Below are positions 8,500 through 17,654 of a DNA stretch of 64,000 nt, piece by piece (within the stretch, counting starts at the first letter, position 1; each line of letters opens with the position of its first letter). The DNA lies in NCBI RefSeq assembly GCF_000821305.1, contig NZ_CCXK01000017.1:2159-66158 (forward strand). Reading direction: 5' to 3'. The position numbers were made by a program, and so were the translations under genes. The notes beneath the pieces were generated by a model. That model saw only the letters and a program-made list of their open reading frames with translations. It made no database searches and was not told where the DNA came from. The stretch is from Clostridium culturomicium (GTDB lineage: Bacteria > Bacillota > Clostridia > Clostridiales > Clostridiaceae).

Positions 8500-9091
8500 T
8501 ACTTCCACCCTTTCCGATTTTGAACATCATCCCATTTCTTATTAAAACAGGTCTAAGTGCCATATAAATAGCTACAGCTACGATACAGGAAATTACTGCG
8601 TTGATGCTGGTGGCACCAATGTTCCACGCAAGGGTAATGTCTGCAGCCGGCTTGCCAAGGATGAGTAGTTTATAAAAGTATCCTATTAGTGGATCGAAAA
8701 CTACATTAAATAATAATCCACCTACAGCTGCAAGGACAGTAAAACGGAATACATGTCCTTTATCAGTAGAGGTAGATATTTTACCAATACGATGAGCAAT
8801 TACTCCAGTTATTAATCCGATACATAATTTTAAAATAAAAGTTTTTGGAGCATATACAATATAAATTGGGTCAAATAAGTCTCCGATGGTCATACCTAGT
8901 GCACCACCGATTCCTCCGTAGGTTCCTCCTAATATTAGGGCTCCAAGGACACAAACAGCGTTTCCAAGATGGATGGACGTTGCATCTCCTCCAGGTAAAG
9001 GAATTTTAATTTGTAAGAACGTAAATACAACATAGGATAGTGCTGCAAATAGAGCGGTGATTACTAGTTTAAAAGTTTTTTCTTGTCTCAT
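8456..9091 (-). CDS. ECF transporter S component, probably for a vitamin B6 vitamer
   Basis: 211 residues with about six hydrophobic segments and the S-component look: a short N-terminus, TALFAALSYVVFTF (about 12-25), IHLGNAVCVLGALILGGTYGGIGGALGMTIGDL, and LKLCIGLITGVIAHRIGK. S components bind a vitamin outside and pass it through a shared energizing module (EcfA/A'/T), which is not in this window. The overlap with a pyridoxal kinase gene strongly suggests a pyridoxine/pyridoxal specificity of the PdxU kind; this is inference from context. The start at 9091 follows AAGGAAGGGAG. The C-terminal 20 residues overlap the start of the kinase in another frame. The leader (9092-9180) contains two inverted repeats. 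Confidence 0.85.
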   Translation of the reverse strand: MRQEKTFKLVITALFAALSYVVFTFLQIKIPLPGGDATSIHLGNAVCVLGALILGGTYGGIGGALGMTIGDLFDPIYIVYAPKTFILKLCIGLITGVIAHRIGKISTSTDKGHVFRFTVLAAVGGLLFNVVFDPLIGYFYKLLILGKPAADITLAWNIGATSINAVISCIVAVAIYMALRPVLIRNGMMFKIGKGGSNEKLSAASKKANCN

Positions 9092-9428
9092 TTGTTTACA
9101 ATCTCCCTTCCTTATAAGAGTGCCAAAGGTGACACTCTAGAAGTTTCATTAAATTTACATTTTTATTTTGAAACTTCATATTTGTTCATTTTTATTTAGT
9201 TCATAGGAATTTAGTCCACAGAGTGAAATAGAGTTTCCTTATAATAGTATCCAAATATTAATTTGAATCCCATGAAGATTTTCTAGTTAACAAAATAATG
9301 TGGAGTTTCCTTTTTATACTATTTATTATACGGAAAATTGACGTTGTTAAAATATCCAGATTTGTTTATTTTTTAGAGTACAGTTTAAAAGGATTAATTT
9401 GAACATGAGAAAACGCAGAATACGATAT
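9092..9428 (-). other. Non-coding leader and spacer upstream of the B6 operon
   Basis: There is no gene here. On the minus strand, in the 5' leader of the ECF gene, lies an inverted repeat with 8-base arms GAAGTTTC/GAAACTTC (9140-9147 and 9170-9177), and then a small hairpin with GAGTG/CACTC arms (about 9118-9137) close to the ribosome binding site. These could form a regulatory leader. I do not recognise a known riboswitch class. The plus strand has two copies of GAGTTTCCTT (about 9231 and 9304), a word also found in the repeat family at 33.6 and 36.8 kb. Confidence 0.4.
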
Positions 9429-9467
9429 TAAAGCCCTGAAAAGTTTTTTGACTTTTCAGGGCTTTAA
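9429..9467. terminator. Strong hairpin, probable bidirectional terminator
   Basis: AAAGCCCTGAAAAG and CTTTTCAGGGCTTT form a perfect 14-pair stem with an 8-base T-rich loop. The tail is only weakly T-rich in either direction. It lies downstream of nothing on the plus strand and downstream of the VTT-domain gene region on the minus strand, so its client transcript is unclear. Confidence 0.55.
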
Positions 9468-9577
9468 CATCTATAACATAAGCAGCATTATCACTTCTTT
9501 AGCTTTAATTTTTTATAAATACTTAAAATGTTTAAGTAATGCAGATTAAATTTTCATAAAAATAAGTCAGAAATATA

Positions 9578-10168
9578 TTAATTTAAGGCTAAGTTTTTTT
9601 CTGCAGCAAGTTCCATTCTATTACTTACCTTTCTGCCAAGGATAAAAGCAATAGTAATGATAGATAAAGCGATAACTATTTTTAATGGATTAGTTATAAA
9701 CCCTACAATATCATTTCCTATATAACTAGCAACAGAAAAAAAGATTAACTTTCCGCAAAATAATCCAGGTAAGAATTTTTGTAAACTCTTTTTTGATACA
9801 CCTGAAGCAATAGTAATTAAAACATCAGGTATAAAAGGACACGCATAACATATTGTCATTGGCACAAAGCCTTGCTCTCTAACCCAGCAAACAACTTTAT
9901 TTACCTTAGAGTTATTTAATTTTTTCATTAGTTTACTGTTTCCAAACTTCTTACATAGAGTGAATAATATTATTGAACCTAGAAGAGAACCAAGGATAGA
10001 TGCTGTAAGTCCAGGGAGAAACCCTAACAATATTGAATTTGTTACAACTATACCTATTATAGGGAGTGGGGAAAAGAAGGGTTCACTAAAGGCTGCAAGA
10101 AATCCAATTGCAAAGGTTAAAATAAAATTGTTTTGGGCTAATTGAAATAATCCATCTATAAATTCCAT
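9578..10168 (-). CDS. VTT-domain (TVP38/TMEM64, DedA-like) membrane protein
   Basis: 196 residues, integral membrane. Hydrophobic helices lie at about 16-60 and 62-72, an amphipathic region near 80-95, and re-entrant/transmembrane parts at about 104-190. The VTT/SNARE-associated signature is visible as FFSPLPIIGIVVTNSILLGFLPGL, GSLLGSIILFTLCKKFG and FIPDVLITIASGVSKKSLQKFLPGLFCGK. Members of this superfamily act in lipid flipping or unknown transport. The bacterial TVP38-type proteins are mostly uncharacterised. A ribosome binding site (AAAGGAGG) precedes ATG 10168. The gene is monocistronic. The stretch between it and the large protease gene (10169-10566) holds only the protease promoter region. 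Confidence 0.85.
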   Translation of the reverse strand: MEFIDGLFQLAQNNFILTFAIGFLAAFSEPFFSPLPIIGIVVTNSILLGFLPGLTASILGSLLGSIILFTLCKKFGNSKLMKKLNNSKVNKVVCWVREQGFVPMTICYACPFIPDVLITIASGVSKKSLQKFLPGLFCGKLIFFSVASYIGNDIVGFITNPLKIVIALSIITIAFILGRKVSNRMELAAEKNLALN

Positions 10169-10396
10169 AAGGGTTCCTCCTTTAATTCAAATAATCATTA
10201 ATACAAGATTTATTTTAAAGTATTAATCTTACAAAGTGACTATTATAATTCTTACAATTTCCTTACAGACGCACTTTATGGATATGAGGGGGAGTGGTAG
10301 GTATATGGGGAAACAGGTTAAATCTTGTTTTATTAAGTGAAAAAGACGACTGAATATATAAATGTAAAGAAATGCAATATGTGACCGATAATATAA

Positions 10397-10424
10397 TTGA
10401 CTGATTTATTACAATTAGTATAAT
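10397..10424 (+). promoter_or_regulatory. Promoter of the M60 protease operon
   Basis: TTGACT at 10397-10402, a 16-base spacer, TATAAT at 10419-10424. This predicts a leader of about 135 bases before the protease start, in which I recognise no known riboswitch. Confidence 0.65.
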
Positions 10425-10566
10425 TTGCAGATAAATATGTTATATGATGTAGATATTTGTATTCATGTTTTGGTAAGGAACTTATTTATGAAGGTCTCAC
10501 ACAGATTTGAGAATCTAATTTATGGAATTTGGAATATTGATCACAGGGAAAGGAATGATAATTAAT

Positions 10567-13500
10567 ATGAAGAAAAGGTATATTATTTGTACCCTTGCTT
10601 TAGCTATGACAGTTGCAGCAGCTCAAAATACTTATGCAAATGAAATGATTGAAGGAGAGCTGGAAAATTTATTGATAGAAGAAAATAATGGAGAAATTAA
10701 TCATAAAAGTGATTCCTATAAAATGCTAGGCAGCTTAGAGTTAGATATTAATTTTTCATCACCAATAAATAGTGTTGAAAATGGAATAATCGTAGAGCTT
10801 AAGAAAGAAGGTACGTTAATAGGGAAAATTTATTTAGATAAAGATAGAGAAGGCTCAATTGGAACAGTTGATGGAAGTGATGCAACGTATAAAATAGAAG
10901 TGTTAGATCATAAAAAGTCACAAATAGAAGAGGGCGAGGAAAACATAAACTATTACCATATTACTTTTACAAACCTACCACAAGGAAATTATAACTATAC
11001 CTTAACTGGAGAGGGCTTTAATACTTTATCAGAAGATATTTCTATAGATACTCATTCTAAAAGGGTGAAGATTGGAAGTAGCAAAAATGAGTTAGGATAT
11101 AAAACCTCTTTCTTGTTAGGTGATGTTAACAATGATAAAAAGGTTTCAGAAGAAGATTATAATGAAATTTATAATAATAGGAGCTCCATAGTTTCAGAAG
11201 AAACAAAGAAATATGATTTGAACAGAGATGGAAAGATTGACATAACAGATTTAACTTACGTACATAAAAATATTGGACAAGTAATTGAAGATTCCGTTGT
11301 TGAAGAAACTAATCCAATAGTAAATTTAAATGAGGTAGAGGTATCAGCACAAGGGGTAACAGTTCAAGAGGGGTTAAGTCTAAAGGATATATTAAAATCA
11401 AATGATACTCCAATTAAATTGGAGTTAGAAAATGGACAACCTATATCTAAGGAAAACCCAATTGAAATAAAAGTAGATTTAACTGCACAGTTAAATAGAA
11501 GCGATACCATGTATATGGATAAGGTTATTATCAAGGCTTCTGGAGAAAATGCTCCAAGTGAAGGTGTAATAACTTTAAATGGGAAAGAGTACAGTTTTAA
11601 TAATGCAGCTAGAAGTATTGGTGACAATATTATTATAGAACTAGGAGAACAGGTGGCTGTAAGTGAGATTACAATTAAAATTACAGGAAGCAAGGGAAAT
11701 AAAAATTTAGCTGAAATAGCTCAAGTGGAGTTCTTAAATAATGTATACAAAGAAATACCACAACCTGAAATGAATATACCAAAGATTGATAATATCAAGA
11801 CCTCCACAGCGGTTCATAATGAGAAGATAATTTTATCTTGGAACCATGAGGTGAATGTAACTGGTTATGAGGTTAAGGTTGAGAAGCTGGGTGAAGGTGG
11901 TAAGGTATTAGAGACTAAGATATATCAAACTACAGATAACACCTTAACGGTTTCAAAGGTGGATCCTTATGGAATTTATAGAGTATCCATGCAGTCACTA
12001 AATGGAGAGTGGAAAAGTGGAGAAAAGATAAATCCAACAAAGGAAGATAAGGATGGAATTCCTGAAAATGTTGATGGCAATTATAATGAAACAGGCTGGG
12101 TTTCAACTACTGGGAAACTTGAGACACCGGATAGTATTGTTGAGATTCAAGTAGTTCCAGAATCAGTTCCTGAAGGACCAGAAGGGCTTTACATAAAGGG
12201 TGGCTATGGAAATCTTAATGTAAGCTGGAAGGAGCATAAGAAGGCAAGAGAGTATAAGATTTATTATAGGAAGATTGGAGAAACTCTTTGGTCGGATGCA
12301 ACTCCAGATAAGTGGTTAAAGGGAACGAGTCATACTATTTATGGTTTAGAAGAAGACAGAACCTATGAGGTTCAAATGAACGCTAAAAATCATCATGGAG
12401 AAGGTCCAAGAAGTAAAACCTATATTGGAACAACAACCTCACTAATACCTCCAATATCATCAAATTATAAGGTGATAAACACTCCAGGGGCTAAGGGTGA
12501 GTTAACAAACAATATTGAGAGTATTGAAATGGTTACAGGGGAATATGTAAGTCCTATAAGTATAGCAGATAATGATTATTCAACTCACTGGGTGGTGAAT
12601 GACTGGGATACGGCTCAATACAGCAAAAGAGGTCCAATCATAACATTTAATGATACTTATGAATTAGATACTATTATGATTGCCACTAGATTAGATGGCA
12701 GTGGCTTTGGATTACCATACTACTTTAATGTAAAGTACTGGGATGAAAGTGGTAAAGAGAATTTAGTAGGCGGTAGAATAGTAGATAAAAAAGATGCCCA
12801 GGGGAAATGGTATTCTAATCTTGTATTAGATGAACCAATAAAAACTAAAAAGCTTCAAGTAAACCTTAGTGTTTATGGAGGAAATAAAGTAAGTGTTTCA
12901 GAGATGAAGTTTTATCATTATGATTCCTTAGAAAAAGAGGTCAAGAATCTATTTAAGGATGATTTAAGGATTGAAATAAGTGATGAGGTAACGACGGAAA
13001 GTATTAAGGATCTAAGGGAGAGAGCCAATACTATAGACGAGGTTTCTGGAGAGTATCATCCTAATAAGGAAAATCTTCTAAAGGAAATACAAAGAGCAGA
13101 AGAGATATTAATGGATAAAAACCTTACTGAAGATATATTTACCATGGATACTTCCATACAAAATGGAGGCCACAAAATTGGTATGAACAATAACTGGCAG
13201 TCCACAGGCTATACTGTGAAGTCAGGAGAGGAAATTAATATATACCTTGGAACAAGTGATACAGGTAGAAAAATAGAACTTGGCATTCGTCAGCATTATG
13301 GTGAAAGTGGAAGGTATATGAGTAAGACTTATACTCTTCAATCAGGAAAGAATACTATAACTATACCTAAAATTCATAGCTTAGATGCTGAAAATGGTGG
13401 AACCTTATATGTTAGGACTACCTGGGATAATGAAAATATAACGCCAAAGGTTAAGTTAAGAATAAGTGGCGCTGAGAAAACTCCCTATTTATCTGTAAAT

Positions 13501-16023
13501 AACTTGATTAATGATGATTCAAAGGAAGCTGAAGCAAAAGAGTTAATCAGAGAATATATAAGAGGGCTAAAGGACTATGTAAATAGCCTTGAAACTAAGT
13601 ATCCATCCAAGGAAGAAGAGGATAGAGAAAATAATATTTATAGCTATGATGAGAAAACCTCAATATTAAATACAACGGATATAGAAGGAGATAGATTTAC
13701 CTTAACTGTACCAGCCACAAAAGCTTTAGAGGGAATATCAAGTGGCTTAACAACAGAAGATGAACAGGTGGAAAGACTTTATAACTCATTAAAAGCCTGG
13801 GAGCAGCTTATGGAAATTACTTATGCTAAAAAAGGAGTTTACGAGGAGCCAATAGACTTTAACGATAATGGTGAAATTGATAATGTATTTGATGAAACCA
13901 CAGGAGTAAATGAACGAGAGCACTTTAACACAAATAGAGCTCCAAGAAATAGAATGAATATTAAATATCAAAGAATGTTCACAGGAGCATTTATGTATGC
14001 ATCTTCAGACCATATAGGAGTTGAGGGAGGTTCCGTTCCAGCTTTAATGCAAGGTATGCCTTATGAATTTGATGATAACGGAAATATAACGAATCCAGAT
14101 GCCGGCAATTTATTTGGATGGGGTATATCTCATGAAATTGGACATGTTGTTGATATAGGTAAGAGGACCTACTCAGAAACTTCAAATAATATACTTTCGT
14201 TACTTACTCAAACCTTTGATGGTAAGGATCACTCACGCCTTGAAGATGGGGGAGTATATGAGAGAATTTATCATAAGGTAACGTCACAAACCTTGGGCTT
14301 GCCATCAGATGTATTTACCCAGCTGGGGATGTTCTGGCAGTTGCATTTAGCTTATGATAGTGCTCCAACCTCAGCTATTATTATAAATAATATTGATACA
14401 GACATATCTAATGATTCTTACTTTACAAAGATGAACAGGTTATACAGAACACTGCCAAGTGAAATGCAAAACTTAGATAAGGACCAACTGTTAATAAGAA
14501 TAGCTTCAGATACTGCTGGAAGGGATTTAAGAGAGTTCTTCTTAAATTGGGGAATTGTAGCGGATGAAAACACTAATATCTATCTGACTAAAAAGGGCTA
14601 TGAAAGAGAAACCAGAAAGATATGGTATCTAAATGATGAAGCTAGACGTCAGGTTTTAAGTGGAATACAGAATATTTCAGCTGATACTTCAGTTCAAGCT
14701 TCCTTTGACAATGGTATAATTGATGGAACCAGAATAAATGATAGGAAGGTTGATTTAACGTTAGATGTGACAAAGGAAGATGAGAAAATTTTAGGTTATG
14801 AGATTATAGTAAATGGTGAGCCAAGTGCCTTTGTTGAAAGAGATAGAAATAATGAAGTTACTAAGTATAGCTATATGCCTGAAACTATTAATAACAGAAC
14901 CTTATCCTTTGAGGTTGTGGCCTATGATTATAATTTAAATGCTACGGAAAAGGTTGATTTAGGAACAATTAAAATCTCCCATGATGGAAGTATAGCTAAA
15001 AATAATTGGATTATTGATACTAACATGAATACAGGAGATGTTAATAACTCTGAAGATACAACAGGTCCAGTAATGAATTCAAATACCAATAAAATAAAGG
15101 ATAATGATGTTACTTCCGTCTTTGAAGGAACTAAGAAGGCAGCAGCTGATCCATATGTAATAGTAGATATTGGCGAAGAAGCTCCAATAGTTGGCCTTAG
15201 ATATACAACAGCTATTACTGAAAATACTGGATTTATTTCTAAGATGTTTAATAAGAAAAAGGTTCAAGAGGGTACTATAAAGGATTATGTTGTAGAAGTT
15301 AGTGAAGATGGTACAAATTGGACAAAGGTTAAGAATGGTGTCTTTGACCTTTCACCAGAGAAAACTTCTCAAGAAATATTCTTCAATAAAGAAGGTGTTG
15401 ATGGTGGAAATCAGTATTGGATGCATAACGTAAAATATTTAAAGCTAACGGCTAAGGGAGCAACTGCCATGACTATCGCTGAGCTTGATATACTTTCTCC
15501 AACAGGGGACAATATTGAAATTGGTGTAGATAACAATGATCAAGTATATGAAAATGGAATAGGTATCTTAAAGAATGATTATGTATATGCAGAAGGTAAG
15601 ATGATTCCAAAGGGGTCACTAATTGTCACAGGAGAGTACAAGGGAAATCCGGCCTTTAATATTCCTCTAATATTAGATGAGAAAAATGAAAATATCGCCT
15701 ATAATGCTAAGGCCATACTTTTAGCAGAGGTACCTGAGAACTCAGTGCCAACAGAGATTGCAGAAGGAAATTATGTATACTTTATAGAGCCAGAAAACTT
15801 AAGTGAGCTTACTGCAGCTAAAATAAAAGGAGAGCTATATAGAGTAAATGATCCTGCAACTTTACAAGGGCAAAGACTGGTTTCTGATACATTCTATATT
15901 CAGGTTCCAGAAGTTCTACCGGAAATTGATTTAAAGGGTGGAACAGGAGAAAGGGCAATACAGGAGATAATTGAGTTTGAGGAATTGAAAATTAAGGAGA
16001 TAAATGAAGGGAGAGCAAAATAA
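10567..16023 (+). CDS. Secreted M60-family zinc metalloprotease with dockerin, Fn3 and F5/8 (CBM32-like) domains
   Basis: About 1818 residues. A signal peptide (about 1-24, ending TYANE) is followed by a beta-rich segment. A dockerin at about 185-245 has two calcium-loop repeats, DVNNDKKVSEED and DLNRDGKIDITD. Two Fn3-like domains follow (about 407-490 and 532-625), then an F5/8 type C/CBM32-like domain (about 635-785) with the typical NDYSTHWVV. An M60 accessory beta domain (about 835-985) precedes the catalytic domain, with HEIGHVVDIGKRTYSE at 1189-1204 (zinc ligands His1189, His1193, Glu1204). A second discoidin-like domain (about 1505-1650) lies near the C-terminus. M60 enzymes cleave host mucin-type glycoproteins. 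There is no cell-wall anchor; the dockerin suggests docking to the protein encoded next (1-base overlap). Start ATG 10567 gives the signal peptide; in-frame starts at 10522 and 10555 are possible. Confidence 0.92.
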   Translation: MKKRYIICTLALAMTVAAAQNTYANEMIEGELENLLIEENNGEINHKSDSYKMLGSLELDINFSSPINSVENGIIVELKKEGTLIGKIYLDKDREGSIGTVDGSDATYKIEVLDHKKSQIEEGEENINYYHITFTNLPQGNYNYTLTGEGFNTLSEDISIDTHSKRVKIGSSKNELGYKTSFLLGDVNNDKKVSEEDYNEIYNNRSSIVSEETKKYDLNRDGKIDITDLTYVHKNIGQVIEDSVVEETNPIVNLNEVEVSAQGVTVQEGLSLKDILKSNDTPIKLELENGQPISKENPIEIKVDLTAQLNRSDTMYMDKVIIKASGENAPSEGVITLNGKEYSFNNAARSIGDNIIIELGEQVAVSEITIKITGSKGNKNLAEIAQVEFLNNVYKEIPQPEMNIPKIDNIKTSTAVHNEKIILSWNHEVNVTGYEVKVEKLGEGGKVLETKIYQTTDNTLTVSKVDPYGIYRVSMQSLNGEWKSGEKINPTKEDKDGIPENVDGNYNETGWVSTTGKLETPDSIVEIQVVPESVPEGPEGLYIKGGYGNLNVSWKEHKKAREYKIYYRKIGETLWSDATPDKWLKGTSHTIYGLEEDRTYEVQMNAKNHHGEGPRSKTYIGTTTSLIPPISSNYKVINTPGAKGELTNNIESIEMVTGEYVSPISIADNDYSTHWVVNDWDTAQYSKRGPIITFNDTYELDTIMIATRLDGSGFGLPYYFNVKYWDESGKENLVGGRIVDKKDAQGKWYSNLVLDEPIKTKKLQVNLSVYGGNKVSVSEMKFYHYDSLEKEVKNLFKDDLRIEISDEVTTESIKDLRERANTIDEVSGEYHPNKENLLKEIQRAEEILMDKNLTEDIFTMDTSIQNGGHKIGMNNNWQSTGYTVKSGEEINIYLGTSDTGRKIELGIRQHYGESGRYMSKTYTLQSGKNTITIPKIHSLDAENGGTLYVRTTWDNENITPKVKLRISGAEKTPYLSVNNLINDDSKEAEAKELIREYIRGLKDYVNSLETKYPSKEEEDRENNIYSYDEKTSILNTTDIEGDRFTLTVPATKALEGISSGLTTEDEQVERLYNSLKAWEQLMEITYAKKGVYEEPIDFNDNGEIDNVFDETTGVNEREHFNTNRAPRNRMNIKYQRMFTGAFMYASSDHIGVEGGSVPALMQGMPYEFDDNGNITNPDAGNLFGWGISHEIGHVVDIGKRTYSETSNNILSLLTQTFDGKDHSRLEDGGVYERIYHKVTSQTLGLPSDVFTQLGMFWQLHLAYDSAPTSAIIINNIDTDISNDSYFTKMNRLYRTLPSEMQNLDKDQLLIRIASDTAGRDLREFFLNWGIVADENTNIYLTKKGYERETRKIWYLNDEARRQVLSGIQNISADTSVQASFDNGIIDGTRINDRKVDLTLDVTKEDEKILGYEIIVNGEPSAFVERDRNNEVTKYSYMPETINNRTLSFEVVAYDYNLNATEKVDLGTIKISHDGSIAKNNWIIDTNMNTGDVNNSEDTTGPVMNSNTNKIKDNDVTSVFEGTKKAAADPYVIVDIGEEAPIVGLRYTTAITENTGFISKMFNKKKVQEGTIKDYVVEVSEDGTNWTKVKNGVFDLSPEKTSQEIFFNKEGVDGGNQYWMHNVKYLKLTAKGATAMTIAELDILSPTGDNIEIGVDNNDQVYENGIGILKNDYVYAEGKMIPKGSLIVTGEYKGNPAFNIPLILDEKNENIAYNAKAILLAEVPENSVPTEIAEGNYVYFIEPENLSELTAAKIKGELYRVNDPATLQGQRLVSDTFYIQVPEVLPEIDLKGGTGERAIQEIIEFEELKIKEINEGRAK

Positions 16024-17405
16024 TGATGAAGAAAAGCTTAGGGTTAAAGATAGTAGCTCTTTCAATTTTAGCGGCAGGTACCTTTACAGGAGTAGCCTTA
16101 TCCAGCACAAAAGAAAAGGAAAGAGCAATTTCAGCTGAAAATGGAGTGGAATTATCCATAGAAAAAGTTGATAGAGACACAGTAAGAGTAGCACTAGATA
16201 ATGTAGAGGATATAGTTAAATCAATAGAGCTATCCCTTCAAGTAAGTGGTGATATAACAATTAAAGAAAATGGAGTAAAGTGGGCAAATGTTGAAAATGC
16301 AATTTCCAACTATAAGTATAATGAAGGTGAAAAAGCATTAGATTTAATAGTTACTTCTCTTGAACCACTAAAAAAAGAGGGGAATAAAATATATCTATGT
16401 GAAATAGATATTGATTCCACAAAAGGTGAGGGAACAGCTCCAAAGTATAAGATTACACCTAAAAATAATGATGTTTATAAATATGTTACGTTAACCGATA
16501 AAGAAAAATCAGGGGATAGTGTAGTATTTGAGGATACAGAATTATCCATGAATACAGCTCCAACTATTGAGTTTAAAGGAAAGCCTGATGGAGTATTAAC
16601 AGCATTACAAGGGGAAGAATTTGATTCTAGTACTCTTGTGGAAAAGGGAATGATAACTGCCTTTGATGAAGAGGATGGAGACCAGGTAAAGATAGAAGCT
16701 GTTAATAAAATTGACACTTCAAAGCTAGGCACAGTAGAAGCTGAGTTTAAAGCTATTGATTCACAGGGAGAGGCTTCAATATTAAAAGTTCCTGTGGTTG
16801 TTGTTACAGAGGAATTAAAGGTAAAACCGACAATCGAAGGGGCAACGAATAAAACCATTAATGCAGGTGAAGCCTTTGATCCATTAGCTGGAATTATTGC
16901 AAAGGATAGTAGGGGAGAACCACTAGACGTTGAAGTTAAGGGTGAGTTTGATACTGAAAAGCCAGGAGAATATTCACTAACTTATAAGGCTGAAGATAGA
17001 TATTATAATGAAGAAGTAGTTGCTACTAAATTGAAAGTCAATGAAAAGGATAAGCCAGTAAAACCAGAAGTGCCTGAAGAACCAAGTAAGCCTGTTATTC
17101 CAGGTGGGCAAGAAAATCCAAATGAAAAAGAGGATGCTTTAGTAGCTGGAGAAAGTGGAGCAGGAACAAGTGGAACGGAAAATACCACTAATAAAGAGTC
17201 TTCATCAAATAACAATTCAAATGAAATTGCTAAAAATGATGTTGATTCAAGTAAAGATACAGCGTCAGATAAGTCTGAAAAGGAAGAGGCAGAAGCGAAG
17301 GGTGATGATTCAGAAAAGAAGTCAACCTCAACGGTATTGTTGATATTTTCTTTAATTATAGGTTGTGGAGTTGCTTTATCTGGAATGTATAAATTTAATA
17401 AGTAA
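16023..17405 (+). CDS. Membrane-anchored surface protein with cohesin-like and Ig-like domains
   Basis: 460 residues, start ATG 16023 overlapping the protease stop by one base (TAATG) with GAAGGGAGAG upstream. A signal sequence (about 1-27) is followed by a beta-rich domain (about 42-175) beginning VELSIEKVDRDTVRVALDNV and SIELSLQVSGDITIKENGVKW. This pattern of 'preferred' beta-strands resembles cohesin modules. Two bacterial Ig-like (DUF5011-type) repeats follow (about 180-262 and 265-340), each ending with the KxGTVE/KPGEYSLTYKAED type of strand. Then come a Pro-rich hinge, a Ser/Asn/Lys/Glu-rich spacer (about 365-433) and a C-terminal transmembrane helix with a KFNK tail. There is no LPXTG. 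I infer that it tethers the dockerin protease to the cell surface. The cohesin call is by pattern and not certain. Confidence 0.8.
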   Translation: MMKKSLGLKIVALSILAAGTFTGVALSSTKEKERAISAENGVELSIEKVDRDTVRVALDNVEDIVKSIELSLQVSGDITIKENGVKWANVENAISNYKYNEGEKALDLIVTSLEPLKKEGNKIYLCEIDIDSTKGEGTAPKYKITPKNNDVYKYVTLTDKEKSGDSVVFEDTELSMNTAPTIEFKGKPDGVLTALQGEEFDSSTLVEKGMITAFDEEDGDQVKIEAVNKIDTSKLGTVEAEFKAIDSQGEASILKVPVVVVTEELKVKPTIEGATNKTINAGEAFDPLAGIIAKDSRGEPLDVEVKGEFDTEKPGEYSLTYKAEDRYYNEEVVATKLKVNEKDKPVKPEVPEEPSKPVIPGGQENPNEKEDALVAGESGAGTSGTENTTNKESSSNNNSNEIAKNDVDSSKDTASDKSEKEEAEAKGDDSEKKSTSTVLLIFSLIIGCGVALSGMYKFNK

Positions 17406-17451
17406 ATTCAATAATTCATGTAAGATATAAATTATCAAAATTAAAAAGATT

Positions 17452-17482
17452 AACTCCTTGATTGTGTCAGGGAGTTTTTTTA
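17452..17482 (+). terminator. Terminator of the protease operon
   Basis: AACTCC-TTGA pairs with TCA-GGGAGTT around a TTGTG loop, followed by seven T residues. Confidence 0.85.
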
Positions 17483-17528
17483 TGCAAAAATTTATTGAGA
17501 TACATTGAAAATAAGTACAATGCTCATC

Positions 17529-17558
17529 TTGTTTAAAATGGAATAAATGTTATATAAT
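17529..17558 (+). promoter_or_regulatory. Promoter of modABC
   Basis: TTGTTT at 17529-17534, an 18-base spacer, TATAAT at 17553-17558. The start point would fall at the 5' edge of the candidate riboswitch. Confidence 0.55.
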
Positions 17559-17565
17559 GTAATAA

Positions 17566-17650
17566 AAGTATCCTGAGAGTTAAATTGCTTATCTGGCATG
17601 TAAATCCATGCTGATAAAATATATTGCCCTGAAAAATGGGAGAAGGAGAA
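17566..17650 (+). promoter_or_regulatory. Candidate Moco/Tuco (molybdenum or tungsten cofactor) riboswitch
   Basis: The leader of modA folds into an element of about 85 bases. A 5' ATCCTGAGAG can pair with AGGAG near the 3' end. A long imperfect hairpin at about 17590-17618 has arms TTATC-GGCATG and CATGC-GATAA. The 3' part, TTGCCCTGAAAAATGGGAGAAGG, forms GCCC/GGG around a TGAAAAAT loop. The layout, with purine-rich AAGGAG as both the closing helix and the ribosome binding site of modA, fits the Moco RNA class that controls molybdate transport genes. Assignment is by eye. A generic structured leader remains possible. Confidence 0.5.
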
Positions 17651-17654
17651 AAAG

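Noticed and set aside
13789..15267. Antisense frames of 60-64 codons within the M60 protease gene
   Set aside because: Short, without ribosome binding sites, and opposite a clearly coding region; shadows.
17300..17405. Sortase (LPXTG) anchor at the end of the cohesin-like protein
   Set aside because: There is a Ser/Lys/Glu-rich spacer and a hydrophobic helix but no LPXTG-type motif, so plain membrane anchoring is more likely.
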